64,000 bases of DNA, from contig CALIVT010000004.1 of the NCBI GenBank assembly GCA_938048185.1, forward strand, positions 25,519-89,518. The letters run 5' to 3'. This DNA comes from an uncultured Arenicella sp. GTDB lineage: Bacteria; Pseudomonadota; Gammaproteobacteria; Arenicellales; Arenicellaceae. The position numbers and the translations under genes were made by a program. Positions 8,831 through 18,825 of this stretch are shown here, one piece after another. How positions within the stretch are numbered: position 1 is the first letter of the stretch; every line of letters begins with the position of its first letter. The notes under the pieces are model-generated. The model did not search any database and had not been told where the DNA came from. It saw only the letters and a list, made by a program, of their open reading frames with translations.

Positions 8831-9757
8831 ATGAGTACATTAGTAATTGCACAACACGACAATGCAGAGCTTCATGCCTCTACATTAAATACCGTCACTG
8901 CCGCTAGCCAAGTGGGTGGTGACGTTCACGTTCTAGTTGCCGGTAGTGGCGCTGGCGCAGTGGCGCAAGAAGCCGCTAACGTATCTGGCGTTGCAAAAGT
9001 ATTGCACGCTGACGCGGATCACTACAAAGACGGTGTCTCAGTAGAGATAGCGAATCTAGTTGTCAGCTTAGCCGCTGACTACTCGCACATCATGGCGGGT
9101 TCGACTACCTCGGGTAAAGATATGTTGCCCCGGGTCGCGGCGTTGATTGATTCATCGCAAATTTCCGACATTATGGCGGTTGATTCTGCTGACACGTTCA
9201 AGCGTCCAATTTACGCGGGCAATGCGATTGCCACGGTTCAAAGCTCAGATGCAACCAAAGTTCTCACGGTTCGTCCAACTGGTTTTGATGCGGCTGAGTT
9301 GAGCGGGTCGGCTGACGTGGCTGTGATCGAAGGGCCAGCGGCGAACGGAACTACGTCGGTAGTGGGTCGCGAACTGACGGTTTCTGAGCGTCCAGATCTC
9401 GGGGCGGCAGACATTGTTGTATCGGGTGGTCGAGGCGTTGGCAGTGCTGAGAACTTCAAAATCATTGAAAGTTTAGCCGACAAGCTGGGTGCCGCTGTCG
9501 GTGCATCACGCGCGGCGGTAGACGCGGGCTATATGCCAAATGATTATCAAGTAGGCCAGACGGGCAAGGTAGTTGCGCCAAACTTGTATATCGCGGTTGG
9601 TATTTCCGGTGCGATTCAGCATTTAGCCGGTATGAAAGACTCGAAAGTGATCGTTGCGATCAATAAAGATGACGAAGCGCCCATCTTCCAAGTCGCTGAC
9701 TATGGTTTGGTTGCTGACCTGTTTGAAGCGGTACCTGAATTGGTTGATGCTTTATAG
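8831..9757 (+). CDS. etfA: Electron transfer flavoprotein, alpha subunit
   Basis: FAD-binding ETF subunit, 308 residues. The C-terminal FAD domain shows [23 protein letters not shown] as its beginning (from ~199), [19 protein letters not shown] near 240 and the conserved tail [19 protein letters not shown]. With EtfB it forms the soluble carrier that delivers electrons to ETF-QO, encoded divergently 1.7 kb away. A strong intrinsic terminator follows directly. Confidence 0.97.
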   Translation: MSTLVIAQHDNAELHASTLNTVTAASQVGGDVHVLVAGSGAGAVAQEAANVSGVAKVLHADADHYKDGVSVEIANLVVSLAADYSHIMAGSTTSGKDMLPRVAALIDSSQISDIMAVDSADTFKRPIYAGNAIATVQSSDATKVLTVRPTGFDAAELSGSADVAVIEGPAANGTTSVVGRELTVSERPDLGAADIVVSGGRGVGSAENFKIIESLADKLGAAVGASRAAVDAGYMPNDYQVGQTGKVVAPNLYIAVGISGAIQHLAGMKDSKVIVAINKDDEAPIFQVADYGLVADLFEAVPELVDAL

Positions 9758-9781
9758 TCAGTCACTGGTTTTAGACGTCTT

Positions 9782-9819
9782 AAAGAGCCTCATAGCGCCA
9801 GTTATGAGGCTCTTTTTTT
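9782..9819 (+). terminator. Intrinsic terminator of etfBA
   Basis: Perfect inverted arms AAGAGCCTCATA and TATGAGGCTCTT around a short loop, followed by a run of T. It lies 25 bases after the etfA stop. Confidence 0.92.
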
Positions 9820-9989
9820 ACCTAGTACCAGGCATTTTCTCTATTTCCGAAGTTTATTAAGTAACTGTGAGAAATTGGCTATAATCAGCGTCCACGAAAA
9901 AACCGCCTTGCGACTTTGCGACTGGTCTTTTGCAAAACCGCCAAGGCAAATTATCAACACGTCTTATTTAGTCTAGAGAGAGGCAATTT

Positions 9990-11447
9990 ATGACTCGAGA
10001 AATCAGTCAGCAGCATCTTAGTAATTGGAACAGCCGGCAAGCCCTTGCTGAAGAAATGATTCCCCTGTTAGGTTCGTTGTATCGCGGCCCCAGTGTTATT
10101 TTGCGAGTGTTTGGTCAAAAGATCATGAACGCATCGACAATTGAAATAATCAAAGCCCATCTGCACGGTCAATTGATCGTTGGGCAAACGCTGGATATGG
10201 ATCAAAGCTATGCCATGCTCAAGCTAATTGAGAAAATGGATTTACGCCCTTGTCGCTTAGATCTGGGTAAGTTGTGCCATGAGTTTTTGACGCAAGACGC
10301 CGCGAAAGATGAAAACATGCAGGCGTTCTTGAATCGCCGTTTGTCAGCGTTACTGGGTGATGCCCAAGCGGGTGATGACGAGTCGCATGATGTGGTCTTA
10401 TATGGGTTTGGCCGGATTGGTCGAATCCTGGCTCGCTTACTAATCGAACGCACTGGTACCGGTGCTAAGTTGCGTCTGCGTGGCGTTGTAATTCGCGCGA
10501 AAGGCAGCGTACAGCAAGACCTTGAAAAACGCGCTGAGTTATTACGCCGCGATTCAGTGCATGGCGAATTCTACGGCTCGGTAAAAGTAGACGTAGAGAA
10601 CCAAGCGTTGATTGCCAACGGTAACTTTATTCAGTTTATCTACGCCAATTCGCCCGCCGAAGTTGACTACACCAAATACGGCATCAAAGATGCCTTGGTG
10701 GTCGATAATACAGGTATTTGGAAAGATGAAACGGGCTTGGGCCAGCACACATCTTGTCCAGGTGCCTCTAAAGCGTTGTTGACTGCACCGGCTAAAGGCA
10801 ATATTAAGAATATCGTCTATGGTATCAACGATGATTTAATTGAGGCGACTGACACCATTATTTGCGCGGCCTCATGTACCACTAATGCCATTGTGCCGCC
10901 GTTGCAGGTGATCAATGACAAGTTTGGTATCGCGAGCGGTCATGTGGAAACCATTCACTCGTACACCAACGACCAAAACTTAATTGATAACTATCACAGT
11001 GCCGAGCGCCGTGGACGCAGCGCACCGTTAAATATGGTGATAACGTCAACCGGCGCAGCAAAAGCTGTGGCTAAGGTTTTACCTGAGTTGGCTGGTATCT
11101 TAACGGGCAACGCGATTCGGGTGCCCACGCCAAACGTTTCAATGGCGGTAATGAACCTTAATTTGAAAAAAGACGTTTCTGTAGAAGAGTTGAACGAAAC
11201 TTTTCGTCAAATTTCTTACCACTCGCCTCTGCAAGAGCAAATTGGCTTTACCTATTCAACCGAGGTGGTGTCGTCCGATTTGGTCGGCTCTACCCACGCC
11301 GGTGTCGTCGACGGAGGTGCAACCATTGCCGATGGATCGCGCGTAGTGCTCTATGTTTGGTACGACAATGAGGCGGGCTATAGCAATCAAGTAATCCGCG
11401 TGATGCAAAAACTCGTTGGCTTGTCGTTAGACAGCTTGGCGGCTTAA
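9990..11447 (+). CDS. Glyceraldehyde-3-phosphate dehydrogenase, long form
   Basis: Phosphorylating GAPDH domain with a ~125-residue N-terminal extension, 485 aa in total. The NAD-binding start is YGFGRIGRILARLL (from ~131). The active-site Cys is Cys296 in ASCTTNAIVPP. HSYTNDQNLIDNYH and RGRSAPLNMV follow, and WYDNEAGYSNQVIRVM is the standard C-terminal end. This longer type occurs in Pseudomonas and other gammaproteobacteria beside the usual ~335-residue enzyme. The role of the extension is not clear from the sequence. No glycolytic neighbours are present, and glycolytic versus gluconeogenic use cannot be told. Confidence 0.93.
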   Translation: MTREISQQHLSNWNSRQALAEEMIPLLGSLYRGPSVILRVFGQKIMNASTIEIIKAHLHGQLIVGQTLDMDQSYAMLKLIEKMDLRPCRLDLGKLCHEFLTQDAAKDENMQAFLNRRLSALLGDAQAGDDESHDVVLYGFGRIGRILARLLIERTGTGAKLRLRGVVIRAKGSVQQDLEKRAELLRRDSVHGEFYGSVKVDVENQALIANGNFIQFIYANSPAEVDYTKYGIKDALVVDNTGIWKDETGLGQHTSCPGASKALLTAPAKGNIKNIVYGINDDLIEATDTIICAASCTTNAIVPPLQVINDKFGIASGHVETIHSYTNDQNLIDNYHSAERRGRSAPLNMVITSTGAAKAVAKVLPELAGILTGNAIRVPTPNVSMAVMNLNLKKDVSVEELNETFRQISYHSPLQEQIGFTYSTEVVSSDLVGSTHAGVVDGGATIADGSRVVLYVWYDNEAGYSNQVIRVMQKLVGLSLDSLAA

Positions 11448-11451
11448 AACC

Positions 11452-11477
11452 AGTAGGCTCTCTTTGGAGAGCCTACT
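11452..11477 (+). other. Perfect 11-bp stem-loop after GAPDH
   Basis: AGTAGGCTCTC and GAGAGCCTACT pair perfectly around a 4-base loop, five bases after the GAPDH stop and just before the hydrolase start at 11495. No T-run follows, so it is a poor Rho-independent terminator. It may stabilise the upstream mRNA or reduce read-through. Confidence 0.6.
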
Positions 11478-11494
11478 AGTAAGACGGATAAGAA

Positions 11495-12352
11495 ATGGAA
11501 ACTACAACGCTGAATATTCGCGGACTCAACTATCACATCCAAGAGTGGGGTGATTCTAAAAAACCGTTATTGGTCTTGCTGCACGGTTGGATGGATTGCG
11601 GCGCGACGTTTAAGTTTATGGCCGACTACCTGACTGAGCACTACTGTCTGGTCGCCCCAGACTGGCGAGGCTTTGGCAATACCGATCACGCAGCAGGTTA
11701 TTGGTTTCCGGACTATTATGCTGATCTAGAAAAAATTTTGGATCATTACTCCCCGACTAAACCGGCTAAGCTCGTCGGCCATAGTATGGGCGGTAATATC
11801 GCCCTTATGTACGCAGGCATACATCCGCACAGAGTGAGCAAGGTCCTCAGCCTTGAAGCCTTAGGCATGCAACCAACGCAGAGTAACGAAACGCCGGAAA
11901 AGTATCGGCGCTGGATGCGTGAGATCACCAGTGGCGAGCCATCTAAGGTTTACCCTAACTTTGACGCTTTGTGTTACTCAGTGCACAAAGGTAATCCGAG
12001 TTTAGAGCCCGATATAATTGTTGAGTTGGCCAACTTGTGGGGCGAGCCGCATGGTGAAGAGGGCGCTTATCGCTTGCGCCACGATCATGCGCATCGTTAC
12101 GCGAACCCGGTACGCTATAACTTTGACGACGTGATAGAAGTATGGAAAGAAATCACCGCTGACGTCGGCCTGGTGATGGCAACCGAGTCGAGTTTTTACA
12201 AGCGTTTCAATCAATTCGGGCGTATGCACGAAGCCATGACATTGTTGAATATTGCCAAGACCGCTTATTTTGAAATACCTGACTGCGGCCATATGCTGCA
12301 TATAGAACAACCCGAGGCGACTGCAAACAGTATCCTCGAGTTTTTCGCTTAA
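11495..12352 (+). CDS. Alpha/beta hydrolase
   Basis: A 285-residue single-domain cytoplasmic hydrolase. LLHGWMDCGATF gives the oxyanion region, GHSMGGNIAL the nucleophile elbow with Ser97, and DCGHMLHIEQP the catalytic His near residue 265. Lid-region residues include a His-rich RHDHAHRY. The family covers esterases, C-C hydrolases and epoxide or haloalkane enzymes; the substrate is not predictable. It converges on the M48 protease gene, and the two overlap by four bases at their 3' ends. Confidence 0.9.
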   Translation: METTTLNIRGLNYHIQEWGDSKKPLLVLLHGWMDCGATFKFMADYLTEHYCLVAPDWRGFGNTDHAAGYWFPDYYADLEKILDHYSPTKPAKLVGHSMGGNIALMYAGIHPHRVSKVLSLEALGMQPTQSNETPEKYRRWMREITSGEPSKVYPNFDALCYSVHKGNPSLEPDIIVELANLWGEPHGEEGAYRLRHDHAHRYANPVRYNFDDVIEVWKEITADVGLVMATESSFYKRFNQFGRMHEAMTLLNIAKTAYFEIPDCGHMLHIEQPEATANSILEFFA

Positions 12353-13830
12353 AGACGTTTTATTATTTCCAACTCGTTTTCTACCTCTTCGATTCTGGCG
12401 GCCAATCGCGCTCGCTGGTATTCAGAAGACGTAAGCGGGAACGCGCGTTTGTATTGTTCTATCGCGAATTGGTAATTGCCCTGATGATAATGATATTCGC
12501 CGCGATGTTGATACGCGCCTAGGTTGTCACCGGTCTCGCCGTAGGCCCGAGCCAACAAGATATGGAAATAAGGCTCGTCTTTATTGTTGGCGATGGCTTC
12601 GCGTAAAATCGGAATCGCTACGTCGTGGCGTTTGGTAAGCACCAGCGCATTCGCGTAGTAAATATCAACCATGTTATTGCCGAGCGCACGCTGTTTCTCA
12701 TACAACTTTTTAAGCTGCGCTAAACCCTTGTCAATATTGCCAGCGTCTAGTTCGTTATCAGCTTGTACTAAGCGCACACTAACGTGGTCAGGGTAATCGT
12801 CCGACAGCTGGTCGAGCACCTCGCGCGCTTTATCAAATTCACCGTTTTCTGATAATGCCAATCCGTAGCCGTACCGGGTTGGCAGGCTGTTGTCATCATT
12901 TTTAATTTTTTCTAAAAACAGGTCTCGCGCTTGCGCTTTGTTTTTTGCATAGCCCGCGGTTGCTTTAGCGCGCATTAGCAAGAATTCGCGCTCGTCTTGC
13001 TTTGGCGCGGCCGGGTATGCTCGAACACGCTCGGCCGACTCGGCAATTCGATTGATCGTTAACGGGTGAGAGCGCAAAAACTCTGGCGCGTGAGATTCGT
13101 TTACACGGCTTTCGTCGAGTAAGCGTTTAAAAAATACGGGCATGGCTTTGGGGTCAAAGCCTGCGCGGCTCATTAAACGGATGCCCAAAGAATCAGCTTC
13201 TGTTTCATACGAACGGCTGTAGGTTAGTTGCCGGTCTATTATGCTTGCCTGAGTCACGCCGAAGGCTGCCTGCGCGGCTTCTGCGCCACCGGCCGCGGCG
13301 GCCGCTAACAAGGCGCCTAGTGCGAGCCAGCTATCAAACCGCGAATTCTCCAGTTTACGTGATATGTGTGCTTGAGTGACGTGCGAGATTTCGTGACCGA
13401 TAACGGATGCCAGCTCGCTCTCGCTCTCCGACTTAGTCAAAATCGCGGTATGCATCGCAATATGGCCGCCTGGCACCGCAAACGCGTTAATAACGTGATT
13501 GTCGATGAGGTAAAATTCATAATCTTCACCAGCGTCGTCACTTACCTCAAGTAGGCGATTGCCTAAGCGGTTTATATAGTCGACGAGCTCTGGGTCATAG
13601 ACATAGGGCAAGCGATAGCGTGATTGACGGATAAACGACTTACCAAGCTGTTCAGCTTCAAACTCAGAGAGGTAGTTGGCGGCTTTGGAACCAAGATCAG
13701 GCAGTTGATCAAAATGATCACTTTGAACGCGCTGTGCACTAAGCGGGCCAGCGGTCAGGCATAAAACGGCGCAACACAGTGATAAGCTGTATCGAAGACC
13801 TCGTTTCTTTGCTGTATATTTTGGCTGCAT
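12349..13830 (-). CDS. Periplasmic M48 metalloprotease with TPR repeats (BepA-like)
   Basis: Exported zinc protease of the BepA/YfgC type that maintains outer-membrane protein assembly. The 493 residues start with a signal peptide (hydrophobic ~12-30, likely cleavage after LSA). The zinc motif HEISH is at residues 146-150, with SYETEADSLG near 205 giving the third ligand. From ~290 to the end are helical pairs typical of TPR units (e.g. LPTRYGYGLALSENGEFDKA). The length and order match BepA (487 aa in E. coli). Monocistronic. Confidence 0.9.
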   Translation of the reverse strand: MQPKYTAKKRGLRYSLSLCCAVLCLTAGPLSAQRVQSDHFDQLPDLGSKAANYLSEFEAEQLGKSFIRQSRYRLPYVYDPELVDYINRLGNRLLEVSDDAGEDYEFYLIDNHVINAFAVPGGHIAMHTAILTKSESESELASVIGHEISHVTQAHISRKLENSRFDSWLALGALLAAAAAGGAEAAQAAFGVTQASIIDRQLTYSRSYETEADSLGIRLMSRAGFDPKAMPVFFKRLLDESRVNESHAPEFLRSHPLTINRIAESAERVRAYPAAPKQDEREFLLMRAKATAGYAKNKAQARDLFLEKIKNDDNSLPTRYGYGLALSENGEFDKAREVLDQLSDDYPDHVSVRLVQADNELDAGNIDKGLAQLKKLYEKQRALGNNMVDIYYANALVLTKRHDVAIPILREAIANNKDEPYFHILLARAYGETGDNLGAYQHRGEYHYHQGNYQFAIEQYKRAFPLTSSEYQRARLAARIEEVENELEIIKRL

Positions 13831-13975
13831 TTTTGCTCGTTTTTGGTGAGAAGTGTCTTTAAATCGCCTGTGTCTGCCACGTCGGTATTTGCTACTATTA
13901 CAGACCAGTATAGCAACTACCTTCTTACCTTTAGTTTACACCAAGCGAGTTCCGCACAACGTTAACGTCGTGAAA

Positions 13976-14041
13976 CAGTCTGAACGTCATGAAAAAACAG
14001 TCTGAACGCCATGATAAAACAGTCTGAACGCCATGAAAAAA
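13976..14041 (+). repeat. Three tandem 22-bp repeats ending at the tusA start
   Basis: Three direct copies of a 22-base unit (consensus CAGTCTGAACGCCATGAAAA plus AA) at 13976-13997, 13998-14019 and 14020-14041, with a partial fourth match before them at 13965-13975. Copies differ by one or two bases. The ATG inside the third copy is the tusA start codon. The first two copies contain ATGs in other frames that open 12-codon reading frames ending near or inside tusA. No clear Shine-Dalgarno precedes any of them. Confidence 0.9.
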
Positions 14042-14272
14042 AACATTGATCCCAAGCAAAGCATCGACACACGCGGCACTCGTTGTCCAATACCACTATT
14101 GCGTGCTAAGCAAGCTTTGAAAGGGTTGCGTGTGGGTGAGTGCTTAGAAATATTGGCATCTGACCCCAGTGCTAAGCCTGATTTTGACGCAATGTTGAAA
14201 CACTTGCCGCACCAATTGCTCAGCTACGAAAAAGAAGATCAGTTTGATCGTTTTATCATTGAAAAAGGGTGA
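14033..14272 (+). CDS. tusA: Sulfur carrier protein TusA
   Basis: Small cytoplasmic persulfide carrier that takes sulfur from IscS and hands it to TusBCD for tRNA 2-thiouridine synthesis. The 79 residues hold the SirA/TusA motif DTRGTRCPIPLLRAKQAL, with the sulfur-carrying Cys18. The start is the ATG in the last of three 22-bp repeats; an earlier in-frame start is not available. It heads a cluster with ycgL and tusDCBE, whereas in E. coli tusA stands apart from tusBCD. Confidence 0.93.
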   Translation: MKKNIDPKQSIDTRGTRCPIPLLRAKQALKGLRVGECLEILASDPSAKPDFDAMLKHLPHQLLSYEKEDQFDRFIIEKG

Positions 14273-14317
14273 ATCAGTAATTCGGTTGCTGAATCGTAAT
14301 TTTTAGAGAGTTCATTT

Positions 14318-14593
14318 ATGCAGTGTTATGTTTACAAAGGTGATAAGAAAGACGATCACTACCTTTATTTGGCTCAAGAGTTTGACGCTGACCAGCTTCC
14401 TGAAGGCTTTCCTAGCGCGATTTTGAAATTGATGGGTGAGCTCTCGCTCGTGATCGATTTCGACCTTGAACCGAACCGCAAGCTACAACAAGCGGACACC
14501 GAACAAGTAATCTCCGATATCAATTCACAAGGTTTTTATTTGCAAATGCCGAAGCAAGATATGGCAGCACTTGAGGATCAATACTTTAATTAG
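14318..14593 (+). CDS. ycgL: YcgL-domain protein
   Basis: A 91-residue protein of the YcgL family: it starts MQCYVYKGDKKDDHYLYL, has the central DFDLEPNRKLQQAD and ends in SQGFYLQMP. The biochemical role of the family is not established to my knowledge. It sits between tusA and tusD, one base before the tusD start, inside an otherwise dedicated sulfur-relay operon, which suggests a link to tRNA metabolism. That link is inference from position. Confidence 0.85.
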   Translation: MQCYVYKGDKKDDHYLYLAQEFDADQLPEGFPSAILKLMGELSLVIDFDLEPNRKLQQADTEQVISDINSQGFYLQMPKQDMAALEDQYFN

Positions 14594-14594
14594 C

Positions 14595-14984
14595 ATGCGT
14601 TTTAATTTGCTCATCACAGGTGGTTTATACAATAGTCAGGCGGGCTATAGCGCGTTAGCGTTTGCTAAAGCAACGATCGCTGCTGGACACCAAATCAGTC
14701 AAGTTTTTTTCTATCAAGATGGGGTGACGTTAGGCTCTCGCTTATCCATGCCATTAGACGATGAGTTTGAACCCGTCGCTGCGTGGGCGGAATTCGCCGC
14801 GCAAAATACCTTAGCGCTGGTGATCTGTGTATCGGCAGGAGAACGACGAGGCATTATGAGCGACGCACAAGCAGCCGAGTTTGCCAAAGGCTTAGGAAGT
14901 CTGCATGCGAACTTCAGCGTTGCGGGCTTGGGCGCGTTGCACAACGCAAGTCTTGAAAGCGACCGCACGGTAACGTTTAAATGA
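14595..14984 (+). CDS. tusD: Sulfurtransferase complex subunit TusD
   Basis: Catalytic subunit of the TusBCD complex, which accepts sulfur from TusA and passes it to TusE. I start at the ATG one base after the ycgL stop (129 aa); an upstream TTG in the same frame lies inside ycgL. Cys78 in LALVICVSAGERRG occupies the same number and context as the active Cys of E. coli TusD. The DsrE-like fold is suggested by LLITGGLYNSQAGYSALAFA. It overlaps tusC by four bases. Confidence 0.94.
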   Translation: MRFNLLITGGLYNSQAGYSALAFAKATIAAGHQISQVFFYQDGVTLGSRLSMPLDDEFEPVAAWAEFAAQNTLALVICVSAGERRGIMSDAQAAEFAKGLGSLHANFSVAGLGALHNASLESDRTVTFK

Positions 14985-15343
14985 GTGCTCGAAAGCTTCT
15001 TTATATAGTCAGCCGGGCACCGTACTCCAATGCAGTAGGTCAAGAAGCACTCGATGCCGCGTTGATTGGCGCGAGTTTCGAGCAAGATGTATCACTTTTA
15101 TTTTTACACGATGGAGTGTTCCAATTAGTCATCAATCAAGGCAGTGATGGCTCTGGTTTAAAAGAGTTCACTAAAGCGTACCGAGCGCTCGAAGATTTCG
15201 GTATCGATAAGGTCTTCTGTCACGACTTGAGCTTGGCCGCGAGAGGCTTGACCAATAATGATTTAATGCGAGACGTTACGACATTAACCGGCGAACAGCT
15301 CAAATCATTGGTCGCTAGCTCAGCAAGGGTGTTTACGTTTTGA
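14981..15343 (+). CDS. tusC: Sulfurtransferase complex subunit TusC
   Basis: DsrF-like structural subunit (120 aa) of the TusBCD hexamer. It shows the family start KLLYIVSRAPYSNAVGQEALD and LLFLHDGVFQLV near residue 40. Its start overlaps the tusD stop (ATGA) and its stop overlaps the tusB start, so the three are translationally coupled. Confidence 0.93.
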   Translation: MSARKLLYIVSRAPYSNAVGQEALDAALIGASFEQDVSLLFLHDGVFQLVINQGSDGSGLKEFTKAYRALEDFGIDKVFCHDLSLAARGLTNNDLMRDVTTLTGEQLKSLVASSARVFTF

Positions 15344-15642
15344 GCACACTGTTTACCATTCATTCGTCATGGTACGACACCACTTGGTTGTTTGAACAAC
15401 TTGGCTTTGCCAGCGAGGGAGACTCCATTGTGTTATTGCAAGACGGGGTGCTAGCGCTTCGCTCGCCAATCACACTCGGTTCGTTCTTGGCGAAATGCTC
15501 AGCGCACAATATCGATGTATTTGCGCTTGCTGATGACTTAAACCTGCGCGGAATCACCTCTCAATATGAAGAGGTTGGGTTGCTTAGTATCGCGGGTTTT
15601 GTCGATCTGGTTGTCAGACATGACAAACAGGTGGCGTGGTGA
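15340..15642 (+). CDS. tusB: Sulfurtransferase complex subunit TusB
   Basis: DsrH-like subunit, 100 residues, with the family pattern LFTIHSSWYDTTWL and DSIVLLQDGVLAL. There is no ATG in frame, so the start is a TTG overlapping the tusC stop (TTGA); coupling to tusC would explain the weak codon. It is followed by tusE, with the usual TGATG overlap. Confidence 0.9.
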   Translation: MSTLFTIHSSWYDTTWLFEQLGFASEGDSIVLLQDGVLALRSPITLGSFLAKCSAHNIDVFALADDLNLRGITSQYEEVGLLSIAGFVDLVVRHDKQVAW

Positions 15643-15983
15643 TGAGCGACTATTTTATCGAATTCGCCGGCCAGAAATATCCAACTGATGTACAGGGCTT
15701 TTTAAAGAACCGATTGAGCTGGAGCGCGGACCTTGGTCGTCATATGGCCTCGCTCGATCACGTGGTGTTGACCGACGAGCATTGGGAAATCATTCACTAT
15801 TTCCGAGAATACTACGAAGATTACAATATTCCGCCGCCGATGCGTATGGTGATGCGTGTGTTCAAGAAAGCCTTTGGCGAGGAGAACGCTAATAGTCGTT
15901 ACCTTTTGCAGCTGTTTCCCGAGGGTGCCACCAAGGCTGCGAGTAAGTTTGGCGGGCTACCAAAGCCGAAAAACTGCAAATAG
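15642..15983 (+). CDS. tusE: TusE/DsrC-family sulfur relay protein
   Basis: Last carrier of the relay; it passes sulfur from TusBCD to MnmA, which thiolates U34 of Glu, Gln and Lys tRNAs. The 113 residues are the full family length. The terminal Cys112 (LPKPKNCK) is the reactive Cys. The second Cys found ten residues earlier in true DsrC of dissimilatory sulfur oxidisers is absent here (ATKAASKFGG), so this is TusE and not DsrC. The ATG overlaps the tusB stop. Confidence 0.94.
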   Translation: MSDYFIEFAGQKYPTDVQGFLKNRLSWSADLGRHMASLDHVVLTDEHWEIIHYFREYYEDYNIPPPMRMVMRVFKKAFGEENANSRYLLQLFPEGATKAASKFGGLPKPKNCK

Positions 15984-16073
15984 GGTACGGTACTAACTTA
16001 CCGATGAGCTGAATAGCCAGCACGGTTTCTATTAACGCTAAATAAAGCCCCCAAGACTCAGTAAAACCGTTAA

Positions 16074-18283
<2,210 letters not shown>

Positions 18284-18347
18284 ATGACGGCTTTGGACGC
18301 CGATGTTGGCAATAGTTGACTAAGCGTTAGCCACAAGCACCGCCAAT

Positions 18348-18375
18348 AAAAAAGGACTCGATTGAGTCCTTTTTT
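18348..18375. terminator. Bidirectional intrinsic terminator, proB/rpsT
   Basis: AAAAAAGGACTC and GAGTCCTTTTTT pair around a GATT loop, so either strand ends in a U-run. It lies between the convergent proB and rpsT genes. Confidence 0.93.
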
Positions 18376-18402
18376 GGTAATACAAACAAGCAGCTAGAAT
18401 AA

Positions 18403-18669
18403 CTAGGCAGCCATTTCTTTTACACGTTTGTTCAGACGACTTTTTAAACGAGCGGCGCGGTTCTTGTGGTGCAAACCTTTGACCGTCGCTTTGTCGATCA
18501 TCGATACCGAAGATTGATAGGCTTCTTTCGCTTGTTCTAGATCACCGGCTTCAATTGCTGCATCAAGTTTTTTGATGGCAGTACGCACGGTAGAACGTTG
18601 CGAATGGTTACGCAATCGACGAACTGTATTTTGCTTGGCGCGTTTGCGCGCTTGCGGAGAATTTGCCAC
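18403..18669 (-). CDS. rpsT: 30S ribosomal protein S20
   Basis: Basic, helical 88-residue protein that binds 16S rRNA, starting MANSPQARKRAKQNTVRRLRN, the standard S20 beginning. The start codon is GTG, preceded by GAGGT. E. coli rpsT also uses a non-AUG start (UUG), important for its translational autoregulation, so the weak start may be functional here too. A strong sigma-70 promoter lies about 30 bases upstream. Confidence 0.97.
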   Translation of the reverse strand: MANSPQARKRAKQNTVRRLRNHSQRSTVRTAIKKLDAAIEAGDLEQAKEAYQSSVSMIDKATVKGLHHKNRAARLKSRLNKRVKEMAA

Positions 18670-18698
18670 TTTTAATTACCTCGTAAAATCGAAGGGCG

Positions 18699-18727
18699 AA
18701 TATGCGGATTTCACTAAGAATTGTCAA
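18699..18727 (-). promoter_or_regulatory. Sigma-70 promoter of rpsT
   Basis: On the minus strand, TTGACA, a 17-base spacer and CATATT read toward rpsT. The -35 is consensus and the spacing ideal. It predicts a short leader of roughly 20-25 bases. Confidence 0.75.
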
Positions 18728-18825
18728 GCCAAAAACTCATTTTTTAGTCTAATCTAGCGCGCCTTTCCCCACTTTTCGGTTTCGCTTACGGGTATACTCG
18801 CCAAAACCGCTTTAATCAGTCAATT

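Noticed and set aside
15642..15983. Dissimilatory sulfur oxidation (dsrEFH-dsrC) reading of the tus genes
   Set aside because: The C-terminal protein has only one of the two Cys of DsrC, there are no dsrAB genes, and TusA and TusD keep the tRNA-thiolation residues.
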